Below are positions 1 through 28,500 of a stretch of 64,000 nucleotides of DNA, piece by piece. The stretch comes from Phalacrocorax aristotelis. Lineage: Eukaryota > Chordata > Aves > Suliformes > Phalacrocoracidae. Within the stretch, counting starts at the first letter, position 1; each line of letters opens with the position of its first letter. The DNA is taken from contig NC_134288.1 of NCBI RefSeq assembly GCF_949628215.1, positions 9,245,682-9,309,681 of the forward strand, written 5' to 3'. Under the pieces are notes generated by a model that was not told the origin of the DNA, did not search any database, and saw only the letters and a list, made by a program, of their open reading frames with translations. Made by a program: the position numbers and the translations under genes.

Positions 1-939
1 GTTCACTGTGAAAGAATTGGTATTGAAGCAGTGGTGATTTAACATGGTGTGTACCCTGCGATTACGTGGGGTACTGCTGCTTCTGCTAGGATGAGAGTTG
101 CTCTTAGAGCAGTTACTTGTTCTAGAAACGAGCCCGAGCTTTAATGACTCTCACTGGGTTGTTTCGGGGTAGTTTACTTCTGGTTTTTTTTTTTTATTTG
201 CTCAATGTCAGTGGCTGCCAAAGCAGTTGTGCCAGTGAACGCTTGCTGTGAGTGTTCATGTCAAGGCACAGTGGGTGAAGGAACCAGAGGCTTCGTGCCA
301 CGGCATGCGGGTTGGCTGGACTCCCAGGGCAGCAGCAGGGAAAGGCCCCCAGTGTTGCTCCAGGGGCCGGTGGTCAGTGCTGGCCCAGCTTGGGAGAAGG
401 GTCATGACTTCCCCACCTGGAATGGGGACAAATGGTGAGGGGGACTGGGGCTCAGCATCGTCCTGCGAGCTGGTGTTCTCTGTGCCTGGCAGTACGGGCT
501 GCAAAGGGGCAGCTGGGGCACAGGACAGCTGCTACCAGAGCTGCTGCCTGCTCCCTAGTCTGGGCAGCCCTGGGAGGACCCGGTGCCCACACCGTGGCGT
601 GAGTCAGAGGCAGCACTGGGAGAGCACAGCCACCCTCTGCCCTGCCCCTCCCAGTTCCAGTGGCTGGCAGGCCCTGCCGCGATGCTGCACTGCGCTGTGC
701 CATGGCCACAGCCGGCACAGGGACCCACCACTGCGCGGCCTAACGGCAGCGGCAGCTCCTGTGCCGCTGGGACGAGCCGGCTTCAGGAGAAGGAACACCT
801 TGGAGAAGTGTTTTCACTTTTTTCTTCCTAAGCTGAAGGAGATATTTGTGGGGATTAAAAAAAAGCCAAAATGCCTGCGCCTACCTGAGCACAACCCAAC
901 CGTTGCGTCTCTCTGTGATAGATAAGGATGCTCCAGATG

Positions 940-1060
940 TTGCTGAGGAATTAGCACAGAGCTTGTTATTGCAAGTCAGGCTTTTACAAGATGGATGATT
1001 AATTATTCTCTCCTCCTAATTTCCGAACTCATGCAGAGGGAGGAACCCCACTGCACAAAA
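940..1060. other. AT-rich island, candidate conserved non-coding element
   Basis: An AT-rich patch in GC-rich surroundings that contains TAAT-core homeodomain-type words (around GATTAATTATT near 1,000). The composition contrast is visible directly. Conservation is inferred and untested. Confidence 0.3.
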
Positions 1061-1524
1061 GTCAGGATCCTCTGCCTGGCAGTCCCAGTGTACCAGAGGG
1101 ACTGAAAGCAGCGCCCTGCCCTGTCTGGGATGTATGAAACCCGTTACCTCGTACAAAACCCTGGTAAAGCACAAAAAAACCCTTTAGTGTCTCCAAGGCC
1201 TGATGGGTGTTGGTGAGCTAGGGTGCTGCATTAAGGTCTGGCTCTCCAGCATCTCAGTACTGCCCTGGTACGGACAGGAGAGCAGAGCCCCCCGCTCCTG
1301 CCTGCACTCCCCCTGCTCCTGGGGCCATCCCTATCCATGGCTCAGACTCTGGGCTTGCATTGCTGCTCCTAATGCTTGTGCCTGCAAAAACCCCTGCTCC
1401 ATAAATACTTTTCAGCAGATAAGTAATGAAATTTGGTGAGGAGAGGGAGAATCACTGAAATGGGGTGGGGGACACGGGATCCTCTGCCTTGGTCCTTGGG
1501 ATGGGCTGGATGCCCACCTGGGCC

Positions 1525-1735
1525 TGCTGTTATTAATTAATGTAATTATTCAGCTTAATGTGCTGCTGCAGGCCAGCTCATTTTTGCTGTAATGCTGAGC
1601 AGTACAGAAAAGCCTTGGAGGTATGAGGATGGGCGCCATGAGTCTTAGCAGCTGTGGAGAATGTCGTTATTGTAATTGGGGGAGGATTAAAGGGTTGAGC
1701 TAATAACAATGTATTTTCTTAATGAAGCATTTGTA
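1525..1735. other. AT-rich island, candidate enhancer-like element
   Basis: About 200 bp of AT-rich, non-repetitive sequence inside GC-rich intergenic DNA. It has clustered homeodomain-type cores (TTAATTAATG, TGTAATTATT, TTGTAATTG, TAATAACAATG). It lies 7 kb upstream of VSTM2L, a gene expressed in brain. Regulatory function is inferred from composition and motif clustering only. Confidence 0.35.
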
Positions 1736-2334
1736 GGTTGTAGACAGTGGGGTTTGTTCCCTGGTTTAACCCCTTCTGATTTTTTTTGGTCCTGGGTTAA
1801 AGTTCAGGGGCTGCAGCATCACTGTTTGCTATTGGGCGGAGTGGGGCGAGGGAGCGGTGCAGACCCCAGGCAGCACCCATTGGGCTTCAAGCTTCTGGAG
1901 GCAGCGGTGAGCGCATCTCACGAGGTGACAGGAGCCAGGTGGCTTTGTCTGGTTCATCTGTGAGCCCTCGGCACATCAAGGCACGTGCTCATTCCCTTGC
2001 CCGCCCCGAGCCGCATGGGACATGCAGCATCCCTGAGGGCTTAGGGGTGGTGGGACATCTCGTGTATGGGGAGATGCTAAAACCTTCCCAAGGCAGGGAT
2101 GGCCAGAGCAGCGCTGTGATGGGGAGCAGGAGCACAGGCTGGAGTGCAGCTGGGAAAAGCCCCGATGTGGGTTTTGGGCAGGACACGGGGCTCATGCACC
2201 CACTGCTGCTCTGCCCACTCAGCGGGGACAGGCAGGGCTGCCTGGGCTCTGGGCGCCGGGCTGGCTGCGGCATGGAGGCAGTGGAGCATGCAGGGAGAGA
2301 GACCAGTCCTCATTGCACCTCTCGTTGGGTCATG

Positions 2335-2415
2335 TTTTCTTGTCTCTGATTGTAAACACATTTGACTAAAGAGGTAAATTAGAAGTTAATTAGAGGGAAC
2401 ATGATTGATGAGGCA
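2335..2415. other. AT-rich island, candidate conserved non-coding element
   Basis: A short AT-rich patch with TAAACA (forkhead-like), TAAATTAG and TTAATTAG (homeodomain-like) words between GC-rich flanks. Function is inferred only. Confidence 0.25.
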
Positions 2416-5400
2416 CTCTGCTGATGGGGAGGTAGGAAACTTGCACTCTGAAAGAAAGGAGAGGGGAGGGTGTTCTGCAGCAGGAGTGCCGCCCTTCACC
2501 CCCATGCTCCCCCACACTCCCTCTTCCCTCTGCAGCAGGGCCCTGGGATGCAGTACTGGGGGTTCTGTTTTCCCCAGGGAAGCCCAAGGCTGCCCCAGGC
2601 CGAGGCTGACTGTGGGCAGCAGCTGCTGCAGAAGGGGATGTGAGCCCATCACCTGGGCACCTGGGCTCTGTGGGGGCACCGATCGTGTTGGATACCAGGT
2701 GCATGAGGCTGCTGAGAGCTAGCAGAGGATTTGGAAAGCAGGAGAGGAGCAAGGGGTGGGGAAGATGCTGTCCTCAGTTTGCAGGCCATTGGCTCCCCCA
2801 GTGCTCTGAGCAGGCTCTCACCCCAGCAGGGTTTTTCTGGTCTTTTCCAGAACAGTCTGGGCTCTGCCAGGGCTGGGGTGAGTCCTGGGGAAGCCAGTGC
2901 AGGAAGAAGGAGGCAGACAGACGGTTACACCAGCCCTGTGGTGGGTAATGGGGTGTGAGCCCTGGTGCAGGTGGCTGATGGCACCAGGGAAGGCATCAGA
3001 TCCCAGCCGCAGCAGTGCTGGTTTCCTCCCACCAGGAGCGGCAGGAGCTGGCAGCACTTCCCCGTGGCCGCAGGAGACCAGCATCGTCCTCACTGAGTGT
3101 CTGAATCCATCGTCACCTCCGCTCCCAGCTGAGCATCTCTAAATGGGGAGAAATGAGTGCAAATCATGACTGAGGAATATCTCTTGGCATCCCAGTAGAG
3201 AGACCCAGGCTGCACTAAATACAAAGAGACGCTGTCAAAATTGGGAAATAAACCTTCAGCAGCACAAATAAGTTACTTAACCTATTGATTTTTTTAAAAT
3301 ATATTTTTTTCTTTTAAGACCTGGGTTTCAGGGAAGGCTTTTCTCATGTGGCAATAAATACTCTGGAGGAGGAAGGAGTGGTCTGTTTGGGTTTTTGTGT
3401 TTGGGGTTTTTTTTTTTACATTTGATTTTTTTGGTCCTTAAAACAATGGTTTGGAAAGAAGGAATTGTTGCTGAAATGACTGACACCTGTGACTGCTTCT
3501 CTCTATCAGGAACTAGGTGGTGGGTTCTGCAGAGGAAGGAGGAGTTAATGGACTGGAAATGGGCATGAATTGTTCTTTGAAGAAATAATTCATTTCAAGT
3601 AATTTTCTTCTGAATGTTATGCTTTGAATTACCTTGCCCTGCACAGGGGCTGCTCTGGGCAGAGACCTGTGATTCCCAAAGCCCTTTTGTGGTGGGTGGA
3701 GGTTCCCACCACCTACCCCATTCTGTGCTGGTACCCCTGGAGCTTCCCCAGAGCAGGAGGCTGGGGGCATGGGGCTGTGGCCATCCCCGAGCCAGGCAGG
3801 GGGACAGGGCCACTCTGTTTCCATGCTCCAGGGATGCTCTCCCTGCCCATGGGGCCCTGGTGCTCTCCCAGCTGGGTCGTGCCACGGGGAAGGGCTGTGC
3901 TGGTGTCAGCACGAGGAGCCCACATCAGCACTAGAGTCTGAACCCAGCGGCTGGTGTGCCTGGGCCAGTGTTCCCCCCATAACCAAAACCCTCTCCCAGG
4001 CCCGCCTCCCTGCTTGGTTTAATTTTTTAAGTTATTCTTTTGTTGTTATGGTGTGGTTTGGTTGTGTTCACTCACCTGAGCTCCCAGCCTACCTCCTCCC
4101 CTGGCTGTTCCTCTACATCAGGGGTTTTCAAATGGGTGCTGTCTCCATGGCTTGTTGTGCCTGGGATGATTTGTGGAGGAGAAGGTTGTAGCGTTCGATG
4201 TCGGTAGTGTTGTTTTCCTGCAGCGCACGCAGACCTTTGCAAATAATCTAATAATGCAGGAATGTCAAACTTCAGCTGTGGAAGGAAATCCTTTTATACA
4301 GGGATTGTCAAGTCTCTAAACAAGTATCAGAAATGAGCTCGTATCAATGTGGAGCGTGTTTATTCTCTCCGTCAGAGAGATGAACAACCCAATCCACTCT
4401 CCCAGGCAGCTGTGGATTCAAGTGTCGGCTCGTGGACCTCAGGAGAGCTCCGTGCCCGGCCCTGCAGCTTGTGGGGCTGTGGGTTTGCAGGACTGACCGC
4501 CCTTGGGGGGCCATCGGGGGTGAGAGCAGCTGCAGGCACGGCAGGCAGGCAGTGGGGACCAGAGAGCAACCATCCCACAGCGCCCCAGAGCGGGGGATGG
4601 TGAGCCTCAGGGTTGCCCCCACACGAACCCTTAAAAAGGCAAATTTCAAAATGATGCATGAGGCAACCCCCCGCACTTCAGTAGCTGTGGGGTTTTTTTG
4701 TTTGTTTGGTTGGGTTTTCTGTTTTTTTTTTTAATTTCTTCCCTGGATGCCTTAAGCTGAAGATGCAGTTGCTGGGTAGCTCTGCTATTGAAAAAAACCA
4801 CAGGGTTTGGACTGCGTCAAAACAAACACGAGCAGCACTTGGTTGCCAGCAGGAAGGACTGACCCCGTCTCGGTGTGGTTCTGGGCATCCTTGGGGAGTG
4901 CTAGGCTGGGGCTGTGTCACCAGGGGCCATCCCTGTGCCCGGGCAAGTGGGTCCTCCCAGGGTGATCCTCCCAGGGCCCCGGTCAGGGCAATCCCCTAGG
5001 AGGTGCTGCTGATGTGGTTGGGACCCCCAACCCCTCCCAACCTCTTATCCAGCTATTCAGAGCTTCGCTGCAACCTCCAGCTCTGCAGGCTCACCTTTGC
5101 CACCTTCCAGATGGGCATCCCAGGGAAAACATGCATGCGAACCTCACGGGCGCGTGAGCTGTGAACGCAGTGCACACAGTGCCCCCGGGGTCTTTGTGGT
5201 GTCACCACGTGGGAACAGCCACTGCATTCCCCCACCTTGCAGATGCCCACCCTGAGCAGAACCAATGGCACATGCAAAATTAAGCAGTAGGCAGAAAACC
5301 TGGCGTTAATGGAGATAAGGAACATTTCATCCTTCAGAGCGAGTCCCTGGGCACATTTGGCTGGAACAGGAGCCCTGCAAGGGAGGCACCAGCTATTTCA

Positions 5401-7049
5401 GAGCAATAGCGAGTGTGCAGATTAGGGACCTTGTTAGGCAGCGAGTGCCAACATCTGTCTGGTCTGGGAGCTGCCGGCTCTGCTCTCACTTCTCTGTGTG
5501 AGCAACCTTTTCTCCTATCCCTGTCAGACACACAGGGGTTCATCAGGGCTGTGTGGCTGCAACAGCAGACAGCATCTGCTCTGGGCCTTCTCACTGGTGA
5601 ATTAAAACTGAGAAGGAAAATTAAACCATGCCAGTGTACCCAAGACGTGCAGATGCTTGGCTCTTCCCCTTCCCTGTCCTGGTGTGTCCATTTGTTGTCC
5701 TGCTGTGGTGGCAGAAAATCAGCTGGAAATGGGTCTTAATTCAGGCTCTACATCTGGAGGTGTTCCCATCCCTGAGAGGAATTTATGCTCTTTTTGCTTC
5801 CTCGCAGCATGATTAAAACATCTTTGATGATACACTGGAAGATCCTGGCAGGTTTCAGCCCATGAGGTGCAGTCACACAGGCTGAGCACCCGCCATCCTG
5901 GCTGGCTGGTGGGGGCCGTGCCACCCCTTGTACCAGGGCCGTGGGAGCTGAGCCTGGGATGGGGACCTGTGCCCAGGACAGATGGTCCCTGCTGGGTCAT
6001 GTCTCCAGCTCCTGCTCTGGCTGCACCTGTGGGTGGGTGCTTTGCAAAGAAGGGATGTCAGGTCTGAGAGGGCACTGTTTGTAGGCCCTGTTCAGCGTGG
6101 GTTCATTCAGGTCCCCTTGCTGGCTGGTGGCAGAGAAGGGTCCCCTGGCCACACAGCAGCCGCAAGACTGGACTGCCTGAACCGCGGGGCTTGCTTGCGC
6201 TTGGCCTTTGGTGCTTTTTCCTGCTGCACTTCACCCGGTACATGAACCCCATACTTTGGTGGGTGGGTGTTTTGCCTCCACACGTGACTCTGGGCGATCT
6301 GATGCTTTTGCTTTGCTCAGGATCCAGCCTAGAGCCCCTCTCCAGAGGCAGCCGTAGTTGCTTGCTAGCTCCTGGCCGAGGGGGGCCGTGCTCCACCATT
6401 CTGGGAGGCGGGGCGGGGGGGGAGTGGCTGGAGCCTGCTGTGGTCCATGGTAAAGGTCTCTCTGCTCTGAGCAGAGTCCGTCCCTGGGTCCTCACTGTGA
6501 TGTCTGGGCACGGGGGCTGTTTCCCCTGGGCGCAGCAGCTGGTGACTCCCGAGCTCCTCCAGCATCCTCCCCCTGCTCCTTCCCAGTGCTGCGTGGTTGC
6601 CGCCGGCTCCCAGGAGCTTTCCTTCGGGAAGCTGGAGCCCTTCGCTGCTGCTGCTTCTCTCTCGATGTCCCAAAGCAGGACCCTCTGAAGCCAACCAGCC
6701 ACAGCTGCCAGGCGCCTGGCTCATCCAGTACTGCTGCTCCCTCCTTCCCCCAGCTTTTAACTCTAGAGGGAGTAATGAACGTGGGCAGAGATCAATGCTC
6801 TGCTCTGCTCTGCTCTGGGCTTTATTCTGACATGCAGAAAACACTGCAGCAGGTAGAACTTTTTTAAAACTATTGATTTGTAACGCAGGTATGAGACAGT
6901 GCAGCTCCCGCAGTTGTGTGCTGGGCTCTTCCCAGCCGGGCTGGGGGCCCCTGCCTCGCAGGGTGGTAATGTGAAAAATACTCCTGCTCTTTCTGCTGGA
7001 AGAACCCTGCTGAGGAAAGGGTGAAGAAACGCAGTTTGCATTTTCAAGT

Positions 7050-7410
7050 CCCAGTTAAATAATCTATTTGTAGCAAGCATCTGTCATCTCATAGCAGAAA
7101 ACACCTGAAATAATCTGATTTTTACTGTCTATCTAGAGAGCAAATATCCTTCAGATTGCTATGTAGCACACAGATAATATCATGTGAGTGAAGTCTGCAT
7201 CTGTGCCTTCCCTTCAGCAATGAAGCTTCGTGTTCAGGGTGGAGATATACTGCCTTCGGGCTCCTTTTTACATTTTTCAAATTTTCAAAATAGGTGTATA
7301 AATTGTATAGGTCATGGTGTCATGGTTCTGATCTGCTGCAAGGCACAGATTTGGGGAAACACTGGTGATGTCACTGGATTTGCTTTCTAGATTTGTACAG
7401 CTACAGGAAG
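7050..7410. other. AT-rich island upstream of VSTM2L
   Basis: A 360-bp segment of distinctly lower GC than its surroundings, about 1.3 kb upstream of the VSTM2L CpG island. I see no open frame of note and no recognised repeat. It may be a conserved element or simply local composition variation. Confidence 0.25.
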
Positions 7411-7667
7411 ATCAGGATCTTGACCCTTATATAAAATGCTTTTTGTAGCAGGAGCAGGTTTGCCGTTCCCAGCCTGGCAGGGTGGTTGTATGGAACAGCC
7501 TTTCTCCTGCTGTGACCAGCAACACCCTGGCCGGGCCAGGAGGGCAGCTTTGCGCCCACACCTACCCACGCTCTGTGTTTTTAATTTTGAGAGGAATGTT
7601 GTGTGGTCTGGAGTGGTGATCCCTGACACACACAGGGTATTGTGCCTTTGCTCTTCCCTTAATGTTT

Positions 7668-7689
7668 AAAACAAAAACAAAAACAAAAG
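7668..7689. repeat. Short AAAAAC tandem run
   Basis: Three to four consecutive AAAAAC-type units in the intergenic region upstream of VSTM2L; simple sequence. Confidence 0.7.
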
Positions 7690-7963
7690 GAGCAAACCAC
7701 CCCTGGATATGCCATTTTACTCATCTGGGGGAGGTGGGTGAACACCAGCAACTGTTCCTGCTCCTGGGGCTGCAGCAGGGAGCAGGCCAAAGCTGCAGGA
7801 GCCCGAGTGCCGCTCCCTAATTACCCCATCATCATCTTTCCCTATGAATCATTTATTTTCCCTGGCAGAAGGGGTGAGGTGCATCCGTCGGCCTCGCTTC
7901 CCGTGCAGTTTTTAATGGGGAGGGGTGGGCATGGCGCCCCTGGTATCGCTCCCTGCCAGTGCT

Positions 7964-8215
7964 CAGGCTGGGCTGTACCAGACCAGGCTGTACCGAGCTG
8001 TACTGGGCCCCGCCATACTGAGCTGGGCTGGGCTGGGCTGTACTGAGCTGTACTGAGCCATAATGAGCTGGGTCAGGCAGTACCGAACCGTACCGAGCTG
8101 TACTGGGCTGGGCTGTTCCGGGCCGTACCAAACCATACTGAGCTGTACTGGTCCGGGCTGTACGGGGCTGTACCGAGCCACACTGGGCTGTACCAGGCTG
8201 GGCTGTACCGGGCCC
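7964..8215. repeat. 10-bp tandem repeat (minisatellite), unit close to TACTGAGCTG
   Basis: About 25 consecutive diverged copies of a 10-bp unit, consensus TAC(C/T)G(A/G)GCTG, with some positions filled by doubled GGCTG half-units. Spacing stays at 10 (or 5) bp from one end to the other with almost no indels, although single bases vary. The array ends where the VSTM2L CpG island begins, about 470 bp upstream of its start codon. Because 10 is not a multiple of 3, all frames read through it as similar Tyr/Pro/Val/Gln-rich repeats, which explains the spurious long open frames here. Confidence 0.9.
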
Positions 8216-8687
8216 ATCCGGGCGGAGCCGCGCGCGGCGGCGGGCGCTGTCCCGGGTGCTGAAGCCGCCCCCGCCGGGACCGGCGGCTCCCGCGGGCCGG
8301 GGCGGGCCGGGTCCCCGGCGGAGATACCTTCCCTCGCGTGCGCCCTGCGGAGCCGGGCAGGTCGGTGCGTGGGACCCTGCGTGGGCGCGGGGGTCCCGGC
8401 GGGGCGGTGCGTGGGGTCTCGCGCGGGCGCGGCGGGCCCGGCCCCGCCCCGCGCAGTTTAAGAATGAACCGTGGGAAAAAACTTTGGGGGGTGTGCGCGC
8501 GGGGCCGGGATCCCTCCGCCGGGCGGGGGAGGCTCCGGGCGAGCCGTGGCACCGCCTCGGCGCGCGGCGCCCTCCGCGCGAGGGAAGAGCTCCGCAGCGC
8601 GGCGGCGCCGGGACCGCGGCGCAGCCCCGGGGACAGGGCTCGGCCCGGCGGCGCCGCCGCCCCCGGGACAGACGCGCCCGCGGCAAG

Positions 8688-24465
<15,778 letters not shown>

Positions 24466-25595
24466 GCAGGCAGTGCCGGGGGGACGCCGGAGCCCCCCAC
24501 CACCCTGGACTCAGTGGAGCTGGCGAGGGTCCACGCCCCCTGCCAGAGACTGGTCCCACCACCCTTTCTCACCCACTGCTCCCTCCTCCCACTGGCCACT
24601 GCTGGCTCAGTTTCTTCCCCAGCCCTGTGGTGCAGGGGTGCCAGGGCTCGGTGTGGGAGCAGGACCGAGTCCGTGCCAGGGGTCACATCGCTGGGACCAT
24701 GCCTGGGCCATACACCCACACATGGTGGTCCCCATCCCCACTGGCCCTGTGTGGGCAGGTACCCCACTGCTTGCTGCCACCCACGGTGCCATGGGCCGCG
24801 TTGTGCCCCAGCTTTATGTGCCCGGCGGAGGCACCCCCTGCCCGCAGGACCCTCCCTGCCTTCCCTAGTGCTTTGCAGAACCAACAGTCCGTTCCCGTAG
24901 GAGGCCCAGTTTAGTTGCTCTGTTCCAGCCCCGCAGTGCGTATATAAGTTCTAGCATCCATCTTACAGACCGTGTATATTGCCTCTCCCTGCCCCTGCCT
25001 TCCCCAAAGCCGCCCCAGCATGTCAAGGCCTGAGCTCAGTGGTGGAAGAACGGCACGGCATGGCATGCTCCCGGCACACTCCGGCACACTCCCCAGCACA
25101 GCTGTGGTGCTGTGCGCTGTGCTGCGGCTTCACCCAGCCAGGCAGCTGCCTGTGGCCCATGTGTGCCCGGGGAGCTGTGCTGTTGGGCCTGGCTTGCTTT
25201 CACCCATTGGTCCTCCTGGCCCTTTGCATTTCATGGAGGACAGAGGGCTCGGCTGTCAGCCCCAGCTGCCCTCTCTCCGCCCCGGCTGCCCGTGCCAGCG
25301 CAGCTCTCGGCCCCCACTCGTGGCCAAGCTCCCCTTCCTCCACGGCACCGCGCTGCCCTGGACAGGGTCCGGCTCATGGGCTCCTGCATCGCAGTGCAAA
25401 TGGCAGAGCCCATCCCCAATGCCCCCAGGGGTAAACACCTCTGCTGGGGACAGGGCCACAGGGAGGGAGAGGGGGGTCCCAGGCCTCCTCATCCGGGTGC
25501 CAGGCGCTGCTCCCCTGTCGCCGCTCACCCACGCCGCCAAGCCTGCCGCCACCAGACCTGCTGCAGCTAATAAAGCTCTTTAAATGAAGCCTCTG
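24466..25595 (+). other. VSTM2L: VSTM2L 3' UTR
   Basis: Non-coding sequence from the TAG to just past a canonical AATAAA at 25,569-25,574, which is followed by a G/T-rich stretch (GTGGTCTTTGTCC) near 25,600. The end is therefore placed at about 25,590. GC-rich, no long conserved frame. Confidence 0.7.
25569..25574 (+). terminator. VSTM2L: Polyadenylation signal of VSTM2L
   Basis: Canonical AATAAA with a downstream G/T-rich element, 1.1 kb after the stop codon and the first canonical signal on this strand after it. Confidence 0.75.
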
Positions 25596-25599
25596 CGAG

Positions 25600-28500
25600 C
25601 ATGTGGTCTTTGTCCCTGGCACATGAGGGGATGTAGTTTTGGCACTGTCTTGGCTAAAAAGGGGCACAGCTGGAGTTGCCCCTGGAGGCTGCTTGGTGCT
25701 GGGCTGGGGCTGGGTCAGGAGGGTTGGGATGGGGATGGGCATCGTCACCAACAGCTGAAGGCTCAGACTCTTTAAAAGCTGCAGCTGGGGACCTGAGTGG
25801 GGGGAGCTGGGTCTGCTTGTGAGCTGGGTGATGTTGCCCTGGGGGTGCAGGGTATGGCTGAGTCCCAGGTGAGCAGGGGCTGCTCTACACTTTGGCTACA
25901 GGTTGCTGGGGGCTGCAGGGAGGCTGGGTGGGCTGCTGGGGCTCTGGCCTCTCTCTGTGCTGCTGGGTATCAGCTCTGATCACTGCCAGGGCTCCTGGAT
26001 CACAGGCCTTGCCTCTGGCCAGGTGGGAGGTTTGGGTCCCCAAAGCAGGGGTGCTGGCTGTCCCCTGGACAAGGCTCCGCCCAACATGTAGGAGAGGAGC
26101 TCCCAGCATTAGCAGAACCTGGCTTGGCCCTAGCTGCTAGGAGTCCCCAGGCTGCTTTGCAGCTTATTAATCCCTGGAGCTCCATAGCACTCACCTCTCA
26201 CCTTGCTGATATGAAACAATTTGTCATGTGTTAGAGTAACAAAAGCAAAAGCTGTTGGCCTGGTGTCAGCCAGTGTGGGTTGCAGAGGAAGGGCACAGTG
26301 TGGCTGGTGTCCTTCTGCAGTGTGGGATGTGGTAAGAGCTGTGCTTCTCTTTGCCACCTGCTATGGGTCTCACCTGCAGAGCCATGGTCTCAGGGAAGCA
26401 AATGGCACAGGATCCTGTAAACACACAGGGTGCTTTGTCAGGAGGAAAATATTAGGCAGATTCAGGGAAAGGGGGCTGTTTTTGGAAATTCTGCTTTGGC
26501 ACAAGCAATAATAGCTACTGCACCGTGGCTCTCCCTGGTGGAGCTGTGGGAGCTTGTGCTGCACTCAGATGCTCCTTGTCAGGGAACTGTATCATGGGGG
26601 GGAGGAGAGGGAGCAGAAGGCATCGGCCACCAGCATGGTAAAAAACAGTCTACAAAGGAGGAAAATGAAGAGCCGGAGCTGTTCTGGAGAGGGTAAAAGG
26701 CTGCAAATCACCTCAAATGGAGAGTAAACAAATTGCTATGTGGTATAGTAGTTTGCAAGACCTAGAGGCGAGTTTTAAAAATAACAGGTTTTATTAGAAG
26801 ACATTAATTTTGCTGAGTTTATATGAAATCTTGGGAATGGGGGTTGGAGACAACCCCACTGGATCTGTGTGCAGGACCCAGCAGCTGTGTGGCAGCACCC
26901 AACCCTGGGGGCTGCATGTGGGGCTGTGTCCCTGACGCTGAGTGTGGGGGTCTCCCCATGCTCCTGTCTGGGTTTGTGCATGGAGGAGGTGGCTGGAAAT
27001 GGGTTTCTTGCTCCCTGTCCCTGGGGAGGGTGGTTGGAACAGGGTGAGCCGACTGGCAGCCCTGCTTGCTGTGCCCCCTATGCAGCCCCTCTGGCTTTGC
27101 GGAGCAGGGGGCAGCTGCCTGCTGCCGTCAGGTCTCCTCTGGGATGGTGAGGGTGCTTGACACGCTGGAGCTGGGCACCCTACCTGCGTGCTGGGGTGCT
27201 GCCCCTGGATCAGTCCTAGACCCTGGTGGGTTTGGGGACTGTTCAGGTGCCTGCCTGGGGAGGAGGCAGTAGAGAAGCCCCTGGGCTCGCTTGCAAACGG
27301 GCTGAGCTTAATATGCAAGTCACTGCTGGGGAGGAACCAGTCTCATGAAAATGCCATTTCCACGCAGTCACTCTTCTGGCCATTATCCTGCTTCAGACAA
27401 AAGCAATTTACTCTGCCTGTAATAAAGCAGGGGTGATAACGAAGCTGAGAAGAGCCGTGACAGGCGGCCGTGTGACTGAGACAGCCCAGCCTCTCTCCAC
27501 TGCCTGCACCGAACTGCTGGCTGGGGATGGCAGCTGCAGGGAAAAATCTCTGGGAGAGCTGAGAAGCCTGAAGAGCACTGGGAGAGACCAGTGCTGGGAC
27601 TCGGCAGGTCTCTCTGTGCACTCAGTTGTGCCAGAGGCCCAGCTGGAGGGATGTGGCTGGTTCCTGGGCACCGGGGCATGCACTGGTGCAGTGACCAACA
27701 CAATGACCTGCTCACCAGGCAAGGCAGGAGGGTGGCCTGGGGGCGCAGGCATCAGCCCTCCCTGCCTGCAGCGCTCTGCCCTGCCTGGTAAATAACACCC
27801 AGCAAGAGAAGGGGCTGCATGGGAAGGTGCATTTGCCTCCATGGACACTGCAACTCTGTCCTGGGAAGGGGTGTCACGGGGGGACAGATTGGTGGGTCCT
27901 GCCCTGTCCCTGAGGGGCATGGCAGGAGTGTGCCCTCACTGTCGTAAGGACTGGAGAACCCTGGTCCCTGCTGTGCCAGGGCAGTGACCCGCTGTCTCTG
28001 TGTGACATCTCCTGTCAGCCGCAGGGTGAAGTGCAGCAGCAGCCCCTGCACCCCATCAGCATCTCTCTGGGAGCCTGGCTTAGCACAGCTGGTGCTGCTG
28101 CCTGGCTCAGCGGTGAGGGCTCCATCAGACCCAAAGCCAGACTATAGGGTCAACAGGAAGCCCGTGCTAGAGTGGCAGCCCAAGACCCCCTTCCTGATGG
28201 ATGCAGCTGGTTCCAGTTCTCTCCCTACCCTCCCTTCAGCTCTCTTAATTACCATCTTCCCTATGTAATAGAACTTTTCTAACTCCTCTCCTGTTGTCAC
28301 AGCCCTCCTGCTGTCTGTACTGTCCTGCCCAGAAACAGAAGCCACCTCCCTTGTGCCTTCCAGCCCTGTCTGCAGGAGCCGTGGCTGTGTAGTCCCCACC
28401 AGGATCCTGGGAATGGGAGCTAGTGTGGACATGATCAGAGGGGGATGTGTATGGGTCAGCAGGGGTTGGAGTAAGGACTCTGATGCAACAGTGCTGCCCT

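Larger units (their letters stand above)
1..7963. other. Intergenic DNA upstream of VSTM2L, no gene seen
   Basis: This stretch is GC-rich with several AT-rich islands listed separately. I found no open frame with recognisable protein sequence flanked by good splice sites. The longer open frames (for example 248-925 on the plus strand) have the low-complexity Pro/Ser/Cys/Gly composition expected from chance translation of GC-rich DNA. In human the gene on this side is CTNNBL1, so its end may lie just left of the window, but nothing here could be tied to it. T/G-rich tracts at about 3,380-3,430 and 4,690-4,735 and a short (CTCTG)n run near 6,796-6,818 are simple sequence. Confidence 0.7.

Noticed and set aside
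248-925. 225-codon plus-strand open frame near the left edge
   Set aside because: Cys/Ser/Gly/Pro-rich chance frame, no family likeness and no splice or promoter context.
7853-8686. 277-codon minus-strand open frame with Tyr/Pro/Val/Gln repeats
   Set aside because: It is a translation of the 10-bp minisatellite and the CpG island. The repeat reads through in every frame, so the length carries no coding information.
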